From: JBBIPA01 sp037443085
Lineage (GTDB): Bacteria; Chloroflexota; Dehalococcoidia; GIF9; UBA5629
DNA: 35,376 bases
Assembly: GCA_037443085.1 (NCBI GenBank)
Contig: JBBIPA010000015.1
Coordinates: 1-35,376, forward strand
Reading direction: 5' to 3'
Below, in pieces: positions 8,017 to 16,074 of this stretch. How positions within the stretch are numbered: the stretch's first letter is position 1; every line of letters begins with the position of its first letter. The position numbers were made by a program, and so were the translations under genes. The notes beneath the pieces were generated by a model. That model did not search any database, was not told the origin of the DNA, and saw nothing but the letters and a program-made list of their open reading frames with translations.

Positions 8017-8697
8017 GTGGAACACAGCGCCAAGTCGGCTATTCTAAAAGGCTCGCTTATCTTCTCCAGCCTCAAGGACGATGAGCTGGCGGGGCTGGCT
8101 GAGCTGGCCATCGAGCGCAGCTTCCATACTGGCGAGTATATCTTCTGGGAAGGAGATGCGCCCGACTGGTTCTATATCATCGCTGAGGGCCGCATCAAGG
8201 TTATCAAGCATGCCACCTCAGGAAAAGAGTTCATCGTCGCCTTTTTCGGGCAGGGTGAAATGTTTGGCGAGGTGGCGGTGTTTGATAATAAACCTTATCC
8301 TGCTTCGTCTCAAACGATGATGGAGACCAGGGTGCTGGGCATCAAGAGGGCAGACTTCCTGTCGTTTTTAGCCAGCCGCCCCCAGGTGGCATTGAGAATT
8401 ATCAACGTGCTGGGAGGGCGGCTCAGGGAAGCCGCCAGCCGTCTCTCCGACTTTGCCGGGGAGCGAGTGGAGCAGCGGATTGCCCGGATACTGCTGATGC
8501 TTCACTCCAAAATAGGCACGGAACTGCCCTTCACCAGGCAGGAGATTGCCGATATGGCGGGCACCACCACCGAGACCACTATCAGGGTAATCAGCCGTCT
8601 GGGTTCTGGTGGCATTATTAAATCCGGCCGGGGCAAGATGGTGATTCTGGATGAGAAAAGGCTCCGACTGCTCAGCCAGGGGCCACCGCAGGTGTAG
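8017..8697 (+). CDS. Crp/Fnr-family transcription regulator
   Basis: 226 residues. A cyclic-nucleotide-binding-type beta-barrel (about residues 12-125) includes FWEGDAPDWFYIIAEGRIKV and GQGEMFGEVAVFDNKPYPAS. A dimerisation helix follows, and then a winged helix (about 155-220) with LPFTRQEIADMAGTTTETTIRVISRL, the Crp-type recognition helix. There is no N-terminal Cys set, so it is not an oxygen-sensing Fnr with an Fe-S cluster. In the barrel, GEVAVFDNKPYPAS keeps the G-E...R/S-like pocket only loosely, so the effector is uncertain. The start is GTG at 8017, with AGGAGGTG at 8001-8008 eight bases upstream. It may control nearby redox genes such as the ferredoxin pair; that is inference. Confidence 0.93.
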   Translation: MEHSAKSAILKGSLIFSSLKDDELAGLAELAIERSFHTGEYIFWEGDAPDWFYIIAEGRIKVIKHATSGKEFIVAFFGQGEMFGEVAVFDNKPYPASSQTMMETRVLGIKRADFLSFLASRPQVALRIINVLGGRLREAASRLSDFAGERVEQRIARILLMLHSKIGTELPFTRQEIADMAGTTTETTIRVISRLGSGGIIKSGRGKMVILDEKRLRLLSQGPPQV

Positions 8698-8788
8698 CCA
8701 CCATTCATCTCTCCACCACTCAACCCCAAATCACAAATTCAAAATCCCAATCTTCAAACCCAAAAAGACCGTCCCCCCCCACCTCTTT

Positions 8789-9538
8789 TTATTTAGGCGT
8801 CGCTCCTTCGCCTTCTATCTTTATCATCCAGCCATTTCTTTCCCTGGGCACCCTATTGAGCCAAGAGCTCTCCCAGGGCAATATGACGCCCCTGTAAGTT
8901 CTATCTGAGCTTGCTCCTTCAACATTAATATCTACGCCCATACAGAGACCGCATTTAAATACCCGTCTTTCTTCCATACCATAACCAACAGTTGTAAATT
9001 CTGCATCTGGACTAAATTCTACCGAAAAAGCTTCGCCCACTTTTATATTGGGAACCTGATATTCACCCCACTTGCTTGCAGTCGGGCTAAAATCCGTATA
9101 GGGATAGATTTTGCTCCACAACTCTTTGTCTCCATATTTCTCCCAGATTTTCAATGTGAATTTCCCGCTTTCCCAGTTCCTTATATCATTGCCCAGTATT
9201 AAGCCCAGGAATGACATCTTCTGTATTGTGAAAGGGACAACAGGTGATTTAAAGTGAATCAATAAGGTTCGACCGTCCCCGAATGTCCAATAATAGTCTG
9301 CAATATTAGCCTTCTCATCCTTTGCATATTGTTTCAGCGTATACTTAACCGGAGGTTGAGCGGGTGGCTGAGGCTGCGGAGGCGGAGTAGGAGCAGGTGG
9401 CTGAGCAGGCGGAGGTGCTGGAGCAGGTTGAGACGGCGGGGCTGCTGGACTGGGAGTGGCTGCTGGTACAGTACAAGAACTAATCACTAGAACTGCAAGA
9501 AAAATGCAAGAAAACACCAGGTAAGACTTTCTCCTCAT
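8789..9538 (-). CDS. Proline-rich lipoprotein of unknown function
   Basis: About 249 residues starting MRRKSYLVFSCIFLAVLVISSC, a lipoprotein signal with lipobox ISSC. A low-complexity Pro/Ala/Gln linker of about 45 residues comes next, then a globular domain of about 180 residues rich in aromatic residues and beta-strand pattern, ending NGWMIKIEGEGATPK. It is presumably anchored on the outer face of the membrane. I chose ATG 9538 because GGAGGGAG lies just upstream; the frame also contains an earlier ATG at 9586 that would put charged residues before the signal. The C-terminal end resembles the decayed gene at 20279-20756. No family recognised. Confidence 0.75.
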   Translation of the reverse strand: MRRKSYLVFSCIFLAVLVISSCTVPAATPSPAAPPSQPAPAPPPAQPPAPTPPPQPQPPAQPPVKYTLKQYAKDEKANIADYYWTFGDGRTLLIHFKSPVVPFTIQKMSFLGLILGNDIRNWESGKFTLKIWEKYGDKELWSKIYPYTDFSPTASKWGEYQVPNIKVGEAFSVEFSPDAEFTTVGYGMEERRVFKCGLCMGVDINVEGASSDRTYRGVILPWESSWLNRVPRERNGWMIKIEGEGATPK

Positions 9539-9785
9539 ATTTCTCTCCCTCCTCAAAAAGTGTGTTTTCCTGAAGCTTAATTTCATCGTACAACTTGCCC
9601 CCCCCCTGTCAAGAAGGTTTTAGGTCTAAAACGCCGTTGCTTCCCCCTTTACATGACTTAAATCATATTCTTACTCGTGTTTCAGGTTTATTATTTAATC
9701 AGAAAGCGTCTCCCTGCATTGACTGGTGCGTTTCCGCCCAGGAATGTGTGGGGAAAACTAAGAAATAACAGAAGGAGGTGTAACC

Positions 9786-10058
9786 ATGTTAGAGAAATGC
9801 CCGGGAACCAAGACGATATTGCAGCCGACAATCAAGCTGAAGAGCTGTCCCAGGTGCGGTGAGGAGGTGGAGTATCTGTCCACCGACATGAAGATAGATT
9901 GTCCCAAGTGCGGCTTTACCATGTACCACAACCTGGCTTCATGCCTGCAGTACTGCGAGTATGCTAGGGAGTGTGTCGGCGAGGAGCTGTATGACAGGTT
10001 GATGAAAGAGCAGGCAGCAGCAGACAAGGAAAAAGAAAAGGCAAAGGAGAAAGTATAA
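9786..10058 (+). CDS. Zinc-ribbon protein, partner of the ferredoxin gene
   Basis: 90 residues. SCPRCGEEVEYL and DCPKCGFTMYHN form a four-Cys zinc ribbon (CxxC...CxxC), followed by further cysteines (ASCLQYCEYARECVG) that could bind a second metal or an Fe-S cluster. The C-terminus is a charged Lys/Glu helix. AGGAGG lies seven bases before the ATG. The gene ends one base before the start of the ferredoxin gene, so the two form a tight pair. Such pairs are seen in other strict anaerobes, but their function is unknown to me. A rubredoxin-like or metal-delivery role is possible but unproven. Confidence 0.8.
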   Translation: MLEKCPGTKTILQPTIKLKSCPRCGEEVEYLSTDMKIDCPKCGFTMYHNLASCLQYCEYARECVGEELYDRLMKEQAAADKEKEKAKEKV

Positions 10059-10059
10059 A

Positions 10060-10869
10060 ATGGGAAAAACCACAACTAAAACCAAAAGAAAAATCGTGCA
10101 CATCGACGAAGAAAAATGTAACGGTTGCGGGCTGTGCATCATAAGTTGTGCCGAGGGAGCGCTGAAGATTATCGATGGCAAGGCGAAGCTGGTCAGCGAC
10201 AAATACTGCGATGGACTGGGCGCATGTCTCGGCGAATGCCCCCAGGGTGCCATCAAAATCGAAGAGCGCGAAGCCGAGGAATTCGACGAGGCAGCGGTGG
10301 AGCATCACCTGGCGGAGCAGAGAAAAGCCGAGGCAAATCTACCCTGCAGCTGTCCCTCAACCACAGTAACTGATTTAAGGAAAGACCAGAAAGCCGAGGC
10401 GACGCTGCCCTGCGGTTGTCCCTCAACCACGGTTACCGACTTTGGAAAGCACGAGGCCAGGGCAACGACTCAGGGTCAGGTAGCCCGACAGCAGTCAGCA
10501 CTGGGTCACTGGCCGGTGCAACTGAAGCTGGTGCCACCCACCGCGCCGTTCCTGCAGGGTGCCGATTTGCTGCTCACAGCAGACTGCGTGCCCTTTGCCT
10601 ATGCCAATTTTCATGCTGACTTTCTCAAGGACCGCGCCTTGCTGGTAGCCTGTCCCAAGCTGGATGAATTTGATGCTCATCTGGAGAAGCTGACCCAGAT
10701 CATACGGCAGGCAGGACTGAATAGCATTACCGTGCTGCACATGGAAGTGCCCTGCTGCACCGGGCTGGTCTATATGGCAAAAGAAGCCATAAAAGCCAGC
10801 GGCAAAAACGTGCCTCTAAACGATGTAACTATAGGCGTGCAGGGCGATCGCTTACCTGCGCTACAGTGA
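10060..10869 (+). CDS. Ferredoxin-like 4Fe-4S protein with duplicated CxC segment
   Basis: 269 residues. An N-terminal dicluster ferredoxin domain has CNGCGLCIISC (C20, 23, 26, 30) and, in the second half, C50, C56 and C60 in YCDGLGACLGEC. The second Cys of the usual CxxCxxCxxxC set is Leu 53. A 22-residue unit then occurs twice (89-110 and 111-132), each with PC-x-CPSTTVTD, 16 of 22 residues identical. The C-terminal part (about 150-260) holds further Cys in LLTADCVPFAYANF, VACPKLDEFDAH and EVPCCTGLVY, the last likely to bind metal. It is a cytosolic electron carrier or redox sensor with unknown partners. It is coupled to the zinc-ribbon gene, and its stop codon lies inside a hairpin. Confidence 0.85.
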   Translation: MGKTTTKTKRKIVHIDEEKCNGCGLCIISCAEGALKIIDGKAKLVSDKYCDGLGACLGECPQGAIKIEEREAEEFDEAAVEHHLAEQRKAEANLPCSCPSTTVTDLRKDQKAEATLPCGCPSTTVTDFGKHEARATTQGQVARQQSALGHWPVQLKLVPPTAPFLQGADLLLTADCVPFAYANFHADFLKDRALLVACPKLDEFDAHLEKLTQIIRQAGLNSITVLHMEVPCCTGLVYMAKEAIKASGKNVPLNDVTIGVQGDRLPALQ

Positions 10870-10928
10870 TAAAGGATTTCCTTTATCACTGTTCTCATCC
10901 TCCCTCCCGTAGCGGGAGGGAGGATGAG
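10865..10928. terminator. Two consecutive hairpins between convergent genes
   Basis: The first is a perfect 12-bp stem (10865-10876 with 10879-10890) that includes the ferredoxin stop codon. The second is a perfect 16-bp stem (10894-10909 with 10913-10928) rich in CCTCCC/GGGAGG. They separate the ferredoxin gene (+) from the TPR gene (-) and probably end transcription in both directions, although no T-run follows either. Confidence 0.6.
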
Positions 10929-10937
10929 GGAGGGGGG

Positions 10938-11708
10938 CTACTTGCTGGTTGTGTCTGGCACGCCCTGCTCGGCGGCTTTGATGCCCTGGATGCCGAACTC
11001 CGCCGCCTGTTTCAGCACGGGGTCCCGGGTCAATTCCAGCGTCTTTTGAAAGTCAGCCAGGGCCAGCTCATACTTCTTCTTGGCGTAGTTCACCCAGCCC
11101 CGATTGCAGTAGGCAATTGCCATTTTGGGGTCAAGAGTGATTGCCGCATCCAGGTCCTTCAGGGCTGATTCATAGTACTCCACATTATAGTATGCCCAAC
11201 CACGGTTGCTGTAGGCTTGCGCCATATAGGGGTCGAGACCGATGGCTGAAGACAGGTCGGCTATTGCCAGCTCGTACTTTCTCAGGCTGATATAAGCTGC
11301 GCCTCGATTGCTGTAGGCGATAGCCAGGCGAGGGTTAATCTTGATGGCATTATCCAGGTCGGCCAGAGCCGCCTGAAGCTGACCGGTATTGCCATAGGCA
11401 ACGGCACGCTCGCTGAGCGCTTCAGCCATATTGGGAGCGATCTCGATTGCCCTGGTAAAATCGGCAATAGCCAGGTCAAACTGTCCCTTGCCCTTATAGG
11501 CAATGCCTCGCTTGTAATAGGGTAAGGCTTGCTTGGGGGCAAGCTTGATAGCCTGGGTGTATTCAGCAATGGCACTATCCCACTGGCTTTGCCTGGCAAA
11601 AGCATCACCTTTGGCAAGGCGTGACTGCACGCTGTCACAGGCTGGCAGCAGCAATAAAGCCACCGCTATCACCACGGCGAAGAGTACGGCGAAAATTCCC
11701 TTTTTCAT
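10938..11708 (-). CDS. TPR-repeat lipoprotein
   Basis: About 256 residues starting MKKGIFAVLFAVVIAV, with a lipobox LPAC giving a lipid-anchored N-terminal Cys. The rest is six tetratricopeptide repeats in a row, each about 34 residues with the pattern YxxRGxAYxxxGxxxxALADxxxAIxxxP; the last repeat is degenerate. TPR lipoproteins act as scaffolds for other proteins at the membrane face. The ATG at 11708 overlaps the TGA of the upstream PAP2 gene as ATGA, indicating translational coupling. The partner is unknown. Confidence 0.9.
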   Translation of the reverse strand: MKKGIFAVLFAVVIAVALLLLPACDSVQSRLAKGDAFARQSQWDSAIAEYTQAIKLAPKQALPYYKRGIAYKGKGQFDLAIADFTRAIEIAPNMAEALSERAVAYGNTGQLQAALADLDNAIKINPRLAIAYSNRGAAYISLRKYELAIADLSSAIGLDPYMAQAYSNRGWAYYNVEYYESALKDLDAAITLDPKMAIAYCNRGWVNYAKKKYELALADFQKTLELTRDPVLKQAAEFGIQGIKAAEQGVPDTTSK

Positions 11709-12151
11709 GCCCACCATAGTGCCATTAATACCCCCAGTATGGCTCCCGCCATAATCTCAAGTCGGGTATGCCCAATCCAGTCCCGGAAGCGCAGCTCGAA
11801 TTCCGGATGCTCCTTAAACAGCTCATCAAGCATGCGGTTGAGCAAATCAGAATGCACGCTTACCGTCTTGCGCACCCCGGCAGCATCATACATCACGATA
11901 AGGGCAAAGAAGGCAGCCATAGCAAAAAGCGCTGAATTGAAGCCTTCGATAATGCCTATGGTCATCGCCAGGGAACAGACAGTAGCGCTATGAGCGCTGG
12001 GCATGCCCCCCATGCTGGCCAGATAAGAAAGCCGCAGTCGACGGTCATAGATTGAGTAAATGATAACCTTGATGACCTGGGCGACCAGCCAGGCAGCGAC
12101 AGGAATAATCAACGCCTTGTAGTCTGCTGCATAGTTCAATGCCATAGCCAT
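11705..12151 (-). CDS. Divergent PAP2 family protein (DUF212, YuiD-like)
   Basis: About 148 residues with four or so membrane segments. GGMPSAHSATV is the family's phosphatase-like motif, and YDAAGVRKTV and GHTRLEIMAG complete it. The family resembles acid phosphatases of the PAP2 superfamily that act on lipid phosphates, but its substrate is not established. The reading frame opens at a TTG (12157); ATGs at 12151 and 12145 are better starts. A TATAAT box on the minus strand (12164-12159) lies eight bases before ATG 12151, so the message may be leaderless. It overlaps the TPR gene by four bases. Confidence 0.88.
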   Translation of the reverse strand: MAMALNYAADYKALIIPVAAWLVAQVIKVIIYSIYDRRLRLSYLASMGGMPSAHSATVCSLAMTIGIIEGFNSALFAMAAFFALIVMYDAAGVRKTVSVHSDLLNRMLDELFKEHPEFELRFRDWIGHTRLEIMAGAILGVLMALWWA

Positions 12152-12158
12152 TCCCAAA

Positions 12159-12164
12159 ATTATA
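12159..12164 (-). promoter_or_regulatory. -10 box (TATAAT) for the PAP2-TPR operon
   Basis: On the minus strand a consensus TATAAT ends at 12159, and transcription would begin near 12152, one base from the ATG at 12151. The matching -35 is weak (TTTCCT with an 18-base spacer). Candidate leaderless start. Confidence 0.45.
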
Positions 12165-12205
12165 TACTAATCGGCATTCGAGAGGAAATCCAAGCCAAAA
12201 AACCG

Positions 12206-12320
12206 AGGTTGTCCGAAAACTACAATTGCAGGAACTCGCGGGTTCCCATTGAGCCCGCGGGATCGTCACGTCCGCCTGCGGCGGACTCACGATGACATAT
12301 TTATTTTTTTCGGACAACCT
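12206..12320. repeat. TIR-bounded palindromic element
   Basis: AGGTTGTCCGAAAA at 12206-12219 is exactly inverted at 12307-12320. Between these ends lie a GGAACTCGCGGGTTCCCAT core (12231-12262), which recurs at 24469-24500 with one mismatch in 32, and a smaller hairpin (GTCCGCC/GGCGGAC near 12270-12286). It has no coding capacity and looks like a MITE-type or REP-type element between the metF and PAP2 genes. Confidence 0.65.
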
Positions 12321-12340
12321 TGAAATTCTGAAGACTGTAA

Positions 12341-12377
12341 AAAACAAAAACCCCGCTCTCCTCATAGGAGAGCGGGG
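12341..12377 (-). terminator. Intrinsic terminator of the hydrogenase-metVF operon
   Basis: On the minus strand a perfect 12-bp stem (12377-12366 with 12362-12351, loop of three) is followed at once by a T-rich tract (TTTTTGTTTTTT, 12350-12339). It lies about 25 bases after the metF stop. This is a classical Rho-independent terminator and the clearest in the window. Confidence 0.9.
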
Positions 12378-12402
12378 AAAGGGAGGGAGACAGGTTATAT
12401 TC

Positions 12403-13272
12403 TTATAATTTGGCGGCGTCGAGGATGGCGGGAACGCGGTGCTCCAGGCCGATAGCCATGATATGAGCGCCCTGGCACATGCCCTTCATCTCGGTGATAA
12501 GCCGGGCAGCAATCTCGATGCCCTTCTTGGCTTTATCTTCAGACTTGTCGATCTCATCAATCAAGGCATTGGGGACATGGATACCGGCGACGTTTTTATT
12601 CATGAACCGCGCCATAGCGGCGGAGCGGAGCAACACGATGCCCACCATAATGGGAATGCCGAACTTCTCGGCTTCTTTCATAAAAGCCTCAAACCGTTTC
12701 GGCTCATAGATAGCCTGCGTTTGAATAAACTGGGCGCCAGCCCTGACCTTTTTCTCCAGCTTGAGCAGTTGAGGTGCCAGCGGGTCAGCGCCGGGAGTGA
12801 CGCAGGCGCCGAGAAAATACTTGGGTGTGCCCTTCAGCTCTTTGCCCGCCAGGTCTTTACCTGACTCCAGCATCTTGGCTGCCTGGAGCAGGGAAACGGA
12901 GTCAAGGTCAAATACCGGCTTCGCCTGGGGATGGTCGCCGAGGGTAACATAGTCGCCGGTGAGGCAGAGGACATTCTCGATGCCCAGCACGGCACCGGCA
13001 AGCAGGTCGGATTGCAGGGCAATACGGTTGCGGTCACGGCAGGTCATCTGCATAATCGGCTCCAGCCCGTTTTGCTTGAGCAGCATGCAGCCGGCGAGCG
13101 AGCCGGTTCTCATCACCGCGCTCTGCTGGTCAGTGACATTGACCGCAGTGACCCTGCCCTTCATCAACCTGGTATTTTCCAGGTATTCGTGAGTATCTAT
13201 ACCTTTTGCCGGGCCGACCTCGGCAGTGACTACAAATTTTCCACTTTTGAATGCATCGCTTAAATTGCTCAT
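12403..13272 (-). CDS. metF: Methylenetetrahydrofolate reductase, MetF
   Basis: 289 residues with a TIM-barrel fold typical of short bacterial MetF, without a C-terminal regulatory domain. Family segments include TAEVGPAKGIDTHEYLE, MTCRDRNRIALQSDL (folate/flavin site region), NVLCLTGDYV, GACVTPGADPLAP and QFIQTQAIYEPKRFEAFM. It reduces 5,10-methylene-THF to 5-methyl-THF in the cytosol, with a flavin. In acetogens and related anaerobes MetF works with MetV, which is encoded immediately upstream. AGGAGG precedes the ATG. It is the last gene of the operon, 21 bases after metV, and a terminator follows. It has no NADH-specific extension, in keeping with electrons arriving through MetV. Confidence 0.95.
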   Translation of the reverse strand: MSNLSDAFKSGKFVVTAEVGPAKGIDTHEYLENTRLMKGRVTAVNVTDQQSAVMRTGSLAGCMLLKQNGLEPIMQMTCRDRNRIALQSDLLAGAVLGIENVLCLTGDYVTLGDHPQAKPVFDLDSVSLLQAAKMLESGKDLAGKELKGTPKYFLGACVTPGADPLAPQLLKLEKKVRAGAQFIQTQAIYEPKRFEAFMKEAEKFGIPIMVGIVLLRSAAMARFMNKNVAGIHVPNALIDEIDKSEDKAKKGIEIAARLITEMKGMCQGAHIMAIGLEHRVPAILDAAKL

Positions 13273-13293
13273 TCTGTCATTACCTCCTGATGC

Positions 13294-13992
13294 CTAGGCC
13301 TTCGCCTGCTGTTTTTTGGGCTCCTGTGTTTCCAGAGCAAAGAGGATGGTACCCCGGATCGCCTTCGGTGGCTGCATCTTGTTGTAGTCCTTGATGGGGG
13401 TCATGGCCGTCATCTTGTCCAGCCGTCCCAGCCGCTCCAGCCTCTCATAAATCAACTGCCAGCCGCAGGGTCTGACTTCAGGCTCGACCTCGCACCTGCC
13501 GTCCTTAGCGCCACCGCACTGACCGTTGATTAACTGCTTGGTGCACACGGTCAGCGGGCACAAGCCGCCGGTATAATCGAGCACACACTCGCCGCATTCG
13601 CGGCAGCGCTCGCTGCCCTTCCATTCACCACGGCTACCGCCGAGGTTGATGGTATTGGCGGCGGGATGCACCAGCTTATTAACCACTGCTGCCGTTGCCT
13701 GGACGCCGATGCCGCAGGTCATCACCAAAAGGGAATCGGCAGCATCGATCTCAGCTTCATGGGGCAGCAGCCTGGCTTTCACCAGCGCCTTCTCGCAGAG
13801 AAAGTCAACCACGCAATAGCCGGTGACCTTCTTGCCTTCTTTCTCCAGCTTCTGTTTCATATCGAGCACCTGAGACTCATCGCCGGTATGGCACACTTCA
13901 GCGCAGCCTTTGCAGCCGACCAGGAAGATTTGGTTCTCTCCCTGCAGGTATCCTAACACTTCGGCAAAAGGCTTTAATTCAGATACTATCAT
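13294..13992 (-). CDS. metV: MetV, Fe-S subunit of methylene-THF reductase
   Basis: 232 residues. The N-terminal half has GCKGCAEVCHTG and a Rossmann-like segment (LVMTCGIGVQATAA). The C-terminal half is the MTHFR-C Cys-rich domain: CRECGECVLDYTGGLCPLT, then GQCGGAKDGRCEVE and RPCGWQLIYERL. This pattern matches MetV, a zinc/Fe-S protein that forms a heterodimer with MetF and supplies it with electrons. The start ATG overlaps the TGA of the hydrogenase protease gene (ATGA), so hydrogenase and MetV genes are translationally coupled. That placement, not beside Hdr/Mvh or Rnf genes as in some acetogens, is notable. Confidence 0.93.
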   Translation of the reverse strand: MIVSELKPFAEVLGYLQGENQIFLVGCKGCAEVCHTGDESQVLDMKQKLEKEGKKVTGYCVVDFLCEKALVKARLLPHEAEIDAADSLLVMTCGIGVQATAAVVNKLVHPAANTINLGGSRGEWKGSERCRECGECVLDYTGGLCPLTVCTKQLINGQCGGAKDGRCEVEPEVRPCGWQLIYERLERLGRLDKMTAMTPIKDYNKMQPPKAIRGTILFALETQEPKKQQAKA

Positions 13993-14534
13993 CTAGCTAC
14001 CTCCATAGAGTTATTCGTTTCAGTGATCTCTTCCAGCACCAGCTCTATCAGCCGTGGCATGGTTTCTTCCAGCTCCGGGGAAAGCTCCAGCCCGTAGTCG
14101 ATGACTTTAGGCTCGATGCCGAAAATGGTGACTTTTTTAGGGCGATTGCCGAAGGCGTTCATCAGCTTCAGGCTGTCCACCACTCCCATTTCATGCAGCG
14201 ATACCGGAGCCGGCGAAGCGGAGTCCAGGTCTTCGACATTGAAGCGATAGATAGCGCCCGGCTGGTCACCAACCATGGCAGCATCAACGACAATCAATTT
14301 GTCGATGTTGCCATCCACCAGCGATAGGACATCGGGAGCAGTGCCACCGTCGATGAGGTTCACAGCGGGGTTATTCATTTTCTCCGCCAGTCGCTGGATA
14401 AGGTGAACGCCCACGCCCTCATCTCTGAGCAGCAAATTGCCTATCCCCAGCACGGTAACTCTGGGGCGATGACCGGTGACCTCTTCGCCAAAGGAGTGGA
14501 GAAGCTCAGCCTTAGCTGACTCTGAACCTGCCAA
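13989..14534 (-). CDS. [NiFe]-hydrogenase maturation endopeptidase (HyaD/HycI family)
   Basis: 181 residues. VLGIGNLLLRDEGVGVHL holds the conserved GxGNxLxxDxGxG motif with the Ni-binding Glu/Asp; LIDGGTAPDVLSL, LIVVDAAMVGDQPG (Asp) and SLHEMGVVDSL (His) complete the site. It cuts the short C-terminal tail from the hydrogenase large subunit after Ni insertion, and that tail is present in the neighbouring gene product. The frame opens at TTG 14534, with AAGGGG seven bases before it, and overlaps the large-subunit gene by 23 bases; no ATG is available in a suitable place. The first 25 residues are not conserved family sequence. Its end overlaps metV by four bases. Confidence 0.93.
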   Translation of the reverse strand: MAGSESAKAELLHSFGEEVTGHRPRVTVLGIGNLLLRDEGVGVHLIQRLAEKMNNPAVNLIDGGTAPDVLSLVDGNIDKLIVVDAAMVGDQPGAIYRFNVEDLDSASPAPVSLHEMGVVDSLKLMNAFGNRPKKVTIFGIEPKVIDYGLELSPELEETMPRLIELVLEEITETNNSMEVAR

Positions 14535-16074
14535 TCTCTTTCCCCTTCGGTGTAATCACGTGAATGGCACAGGCCAGGCACGGGTCCATAGAGCGTACGA
14601 TTCTGACAATTTCAAAGGGATTCTTTTCGTCCTTGACTTTGGTGCCGATGAGTGCCTGCTCTACCGCGCTCGGCTGCCCCTTATCATCCTTGGGGCCGAA
14701 GTTCCAGGTGCTGGGCACCACTGCCTGGTAGTTGGCAATCTTCTTGTCCTTGACATGAATCCAGTGTCCCAGCGCACCTCTGGCGCCATCGACCAGCCCC
14801 ATGCCATGGGATTCATCGGGTATCTCATAATCGACGTATGCCGGCTCGCCGGGCTTAAGCTGGAGCAGCCAGCTCGGCATGGTATCGGCAACGAGCTTGC
14901 AGTACAGCGCTCTGGCAGCATGGCGGCCGAGGACGGAGAATAGCGCCTTGGGGCTGGCTTTGAACCTGGCCAGCACAGAGTCCACCATCTGTTTGACGGT
15001 GGCATCACCGCCAGCGTAGGTGGCCACCACGCGGGCCAGCGGGCCGACCTCATAGACCTTGCCGTCGTAACGTGGTGCCTTGGACCAGGAATAAGCGCCC
15101 TTCTTGCCCAGCGCAGGCCTGGTCATGCCTTCCTGAGGATGCTTGCCGCTGCTGGAATCTTCATACCAGGAGTGTTTCACATGCTCCACGATTTTATCAG
15201 TATCCAGCGGCTGCAGCTTCAGGTCGGCAGCAGATACTAATCCCTGTTTCATCAGTCGTTTCCGCCTGGTATAATCGGCAACGTTGCCTTCAAGGTCAAA
15301 GCTGCCATAGGAAAGCAGGTTGCCACAGCCAGCGCCGACCTCGAAGTAATCGGCATAAGCGCCCGCCACTGCGAGCACATCGGGAACATAGACACTATCA
15401 ATGAAATCTCTCAGCTCATTCAACCGCCACAGGAACGAGGCGATTTTATCTATGGTGACGGTCTCGGTAACACCGCCGGGGATGACGCCAATGTTATGGG
15501 GCATCTTACCGCCGAAGATGGTGAGCATTTCCTGCCCCTTGCGCCTCATCTCCAGCGCCTTGACGTAATGGGCGGTGGCCTCAATGTTCATCTGGGGGCT
15601 GAGGCGATAGTCGCCTTCATAGCGGGGCACAAAGGGCGCCAGCTCGCCTCTCTGGATGAATGCTTTCACCGAGTTCAGCGCCGGGTCATTGCCGGTATAG
15701 CCGGCGACGCTGGTGACATCGACATAGTCCAGCGCTGCCAGGTGATAGAAGTGGAGGATATGGTCAGAGATATGGGCAGCGCCCAGGATAAGGTTGCGTA
15801 TTATCCTGCCGTTATCCGGTATCTTATCGGCGATGCCGAACGCGCTGTCCAGATTGAGGGTAGCCGCTATGGAGTGGCTGGTGGGGCAGACGCCGCAGAT
15901 GCGCTGACAGTGCTGCTGGGCATCACGGGGGTCTCTCCCCTGAAGGATAAGCTCGATGCCGCGGAACATCATACCCGAGCTATCGGCATCCTTCACCACG
16001 CCATTCTCGACGGTCACCTCGATTTTGAGATGCCCTTCGATACGGGTCATCGGGTCAATAATAATCTTGCTCAA
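14512..16074 (-). CDS. [NiFe]-hydrogenase large subunit, group-1-like
   Basis: 520 residues. The Ni-Fe site ligands are RICGVCPTSHS (C60, C63) near the N-terminus and DPCLACAIH (C499, C502) near the C-terminus. After His 505 a 15-residue tail would be removed by the maturation protease next door. The start IIIDPMTRIEGHLKIEV and the L1 motif match group 1 (uptake) enzymes more than group 3 or 4. The start is a TTG at 16074, directly after the TAA of the small-subunit gene, with GGAGG eight bases before it. All four Ni ligands are Cys, so it is not a selenocysteine enzyme. Together with the small subunit it oxidises or evolves H2. Hyp genes are not in this window. Confidence 0.95.
   Translation of the reverse strand: MSKIIIDPMTRIEGHLKIEVTVENGVVKDADSSGMMFRGIELILQGRDPRDAQQHCQRICGVCPTSHSIAATLNLDSAFGIADKIPDNGRIIRNLILGAAHISDHILHFYHLAALDYVDVTSVAGYTGNDPALNSVKAFIQRGELAPFVPRYEGDYRLSPQMNIEATAHYVKALEMRRKGQEMLTIFGGKMPHNIGVIPGGVTETVTIDKIASFLWRLNELRDFIDSVYVPDVLAVAGAYADYFEVGAGCGNLLSYGSFDLEGNVADYTRRKRLMKQGLVSAADLKLQPLDTDKIVEHVKHSWYEDSSSGKHPQEGMTRPALGKKGAYSWSKAPRYDGKVYEVGPLARVVATYAGGDATVKQMVDSVLARFKASPKALFSVLGRHAARALYCKLVADTMPSWLLQLKPGEPAYVDYEIPDESHGMGLVDGARGALGHWIHVKDKKIANYQAVVPSTWNFGPKDDKGQPSAVEQALIGTKVKDEKNPFEIVRIVRSMDPCLACAIHVITPKGKEIGRFRVS

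Noticed and set aside
9677..9862. 61-codon open frame before the zinc-ribbon gene
   Set aside because: Overlaps the strong ribosome site and start of the real gene in another frame, and has no recognisable content.
12439..12864. 141-codon open frame antisense to metF
   Set aside because: Shadow frame of a confidently identified gene on the other strand.
14512..14560. Selenocysteine at the hydrogenase C-terminal motif
   Set aside because: The motif reads DPCLACAIH with ordinary Cys codons, and there is no in-frame TGA at the Ni ligands.
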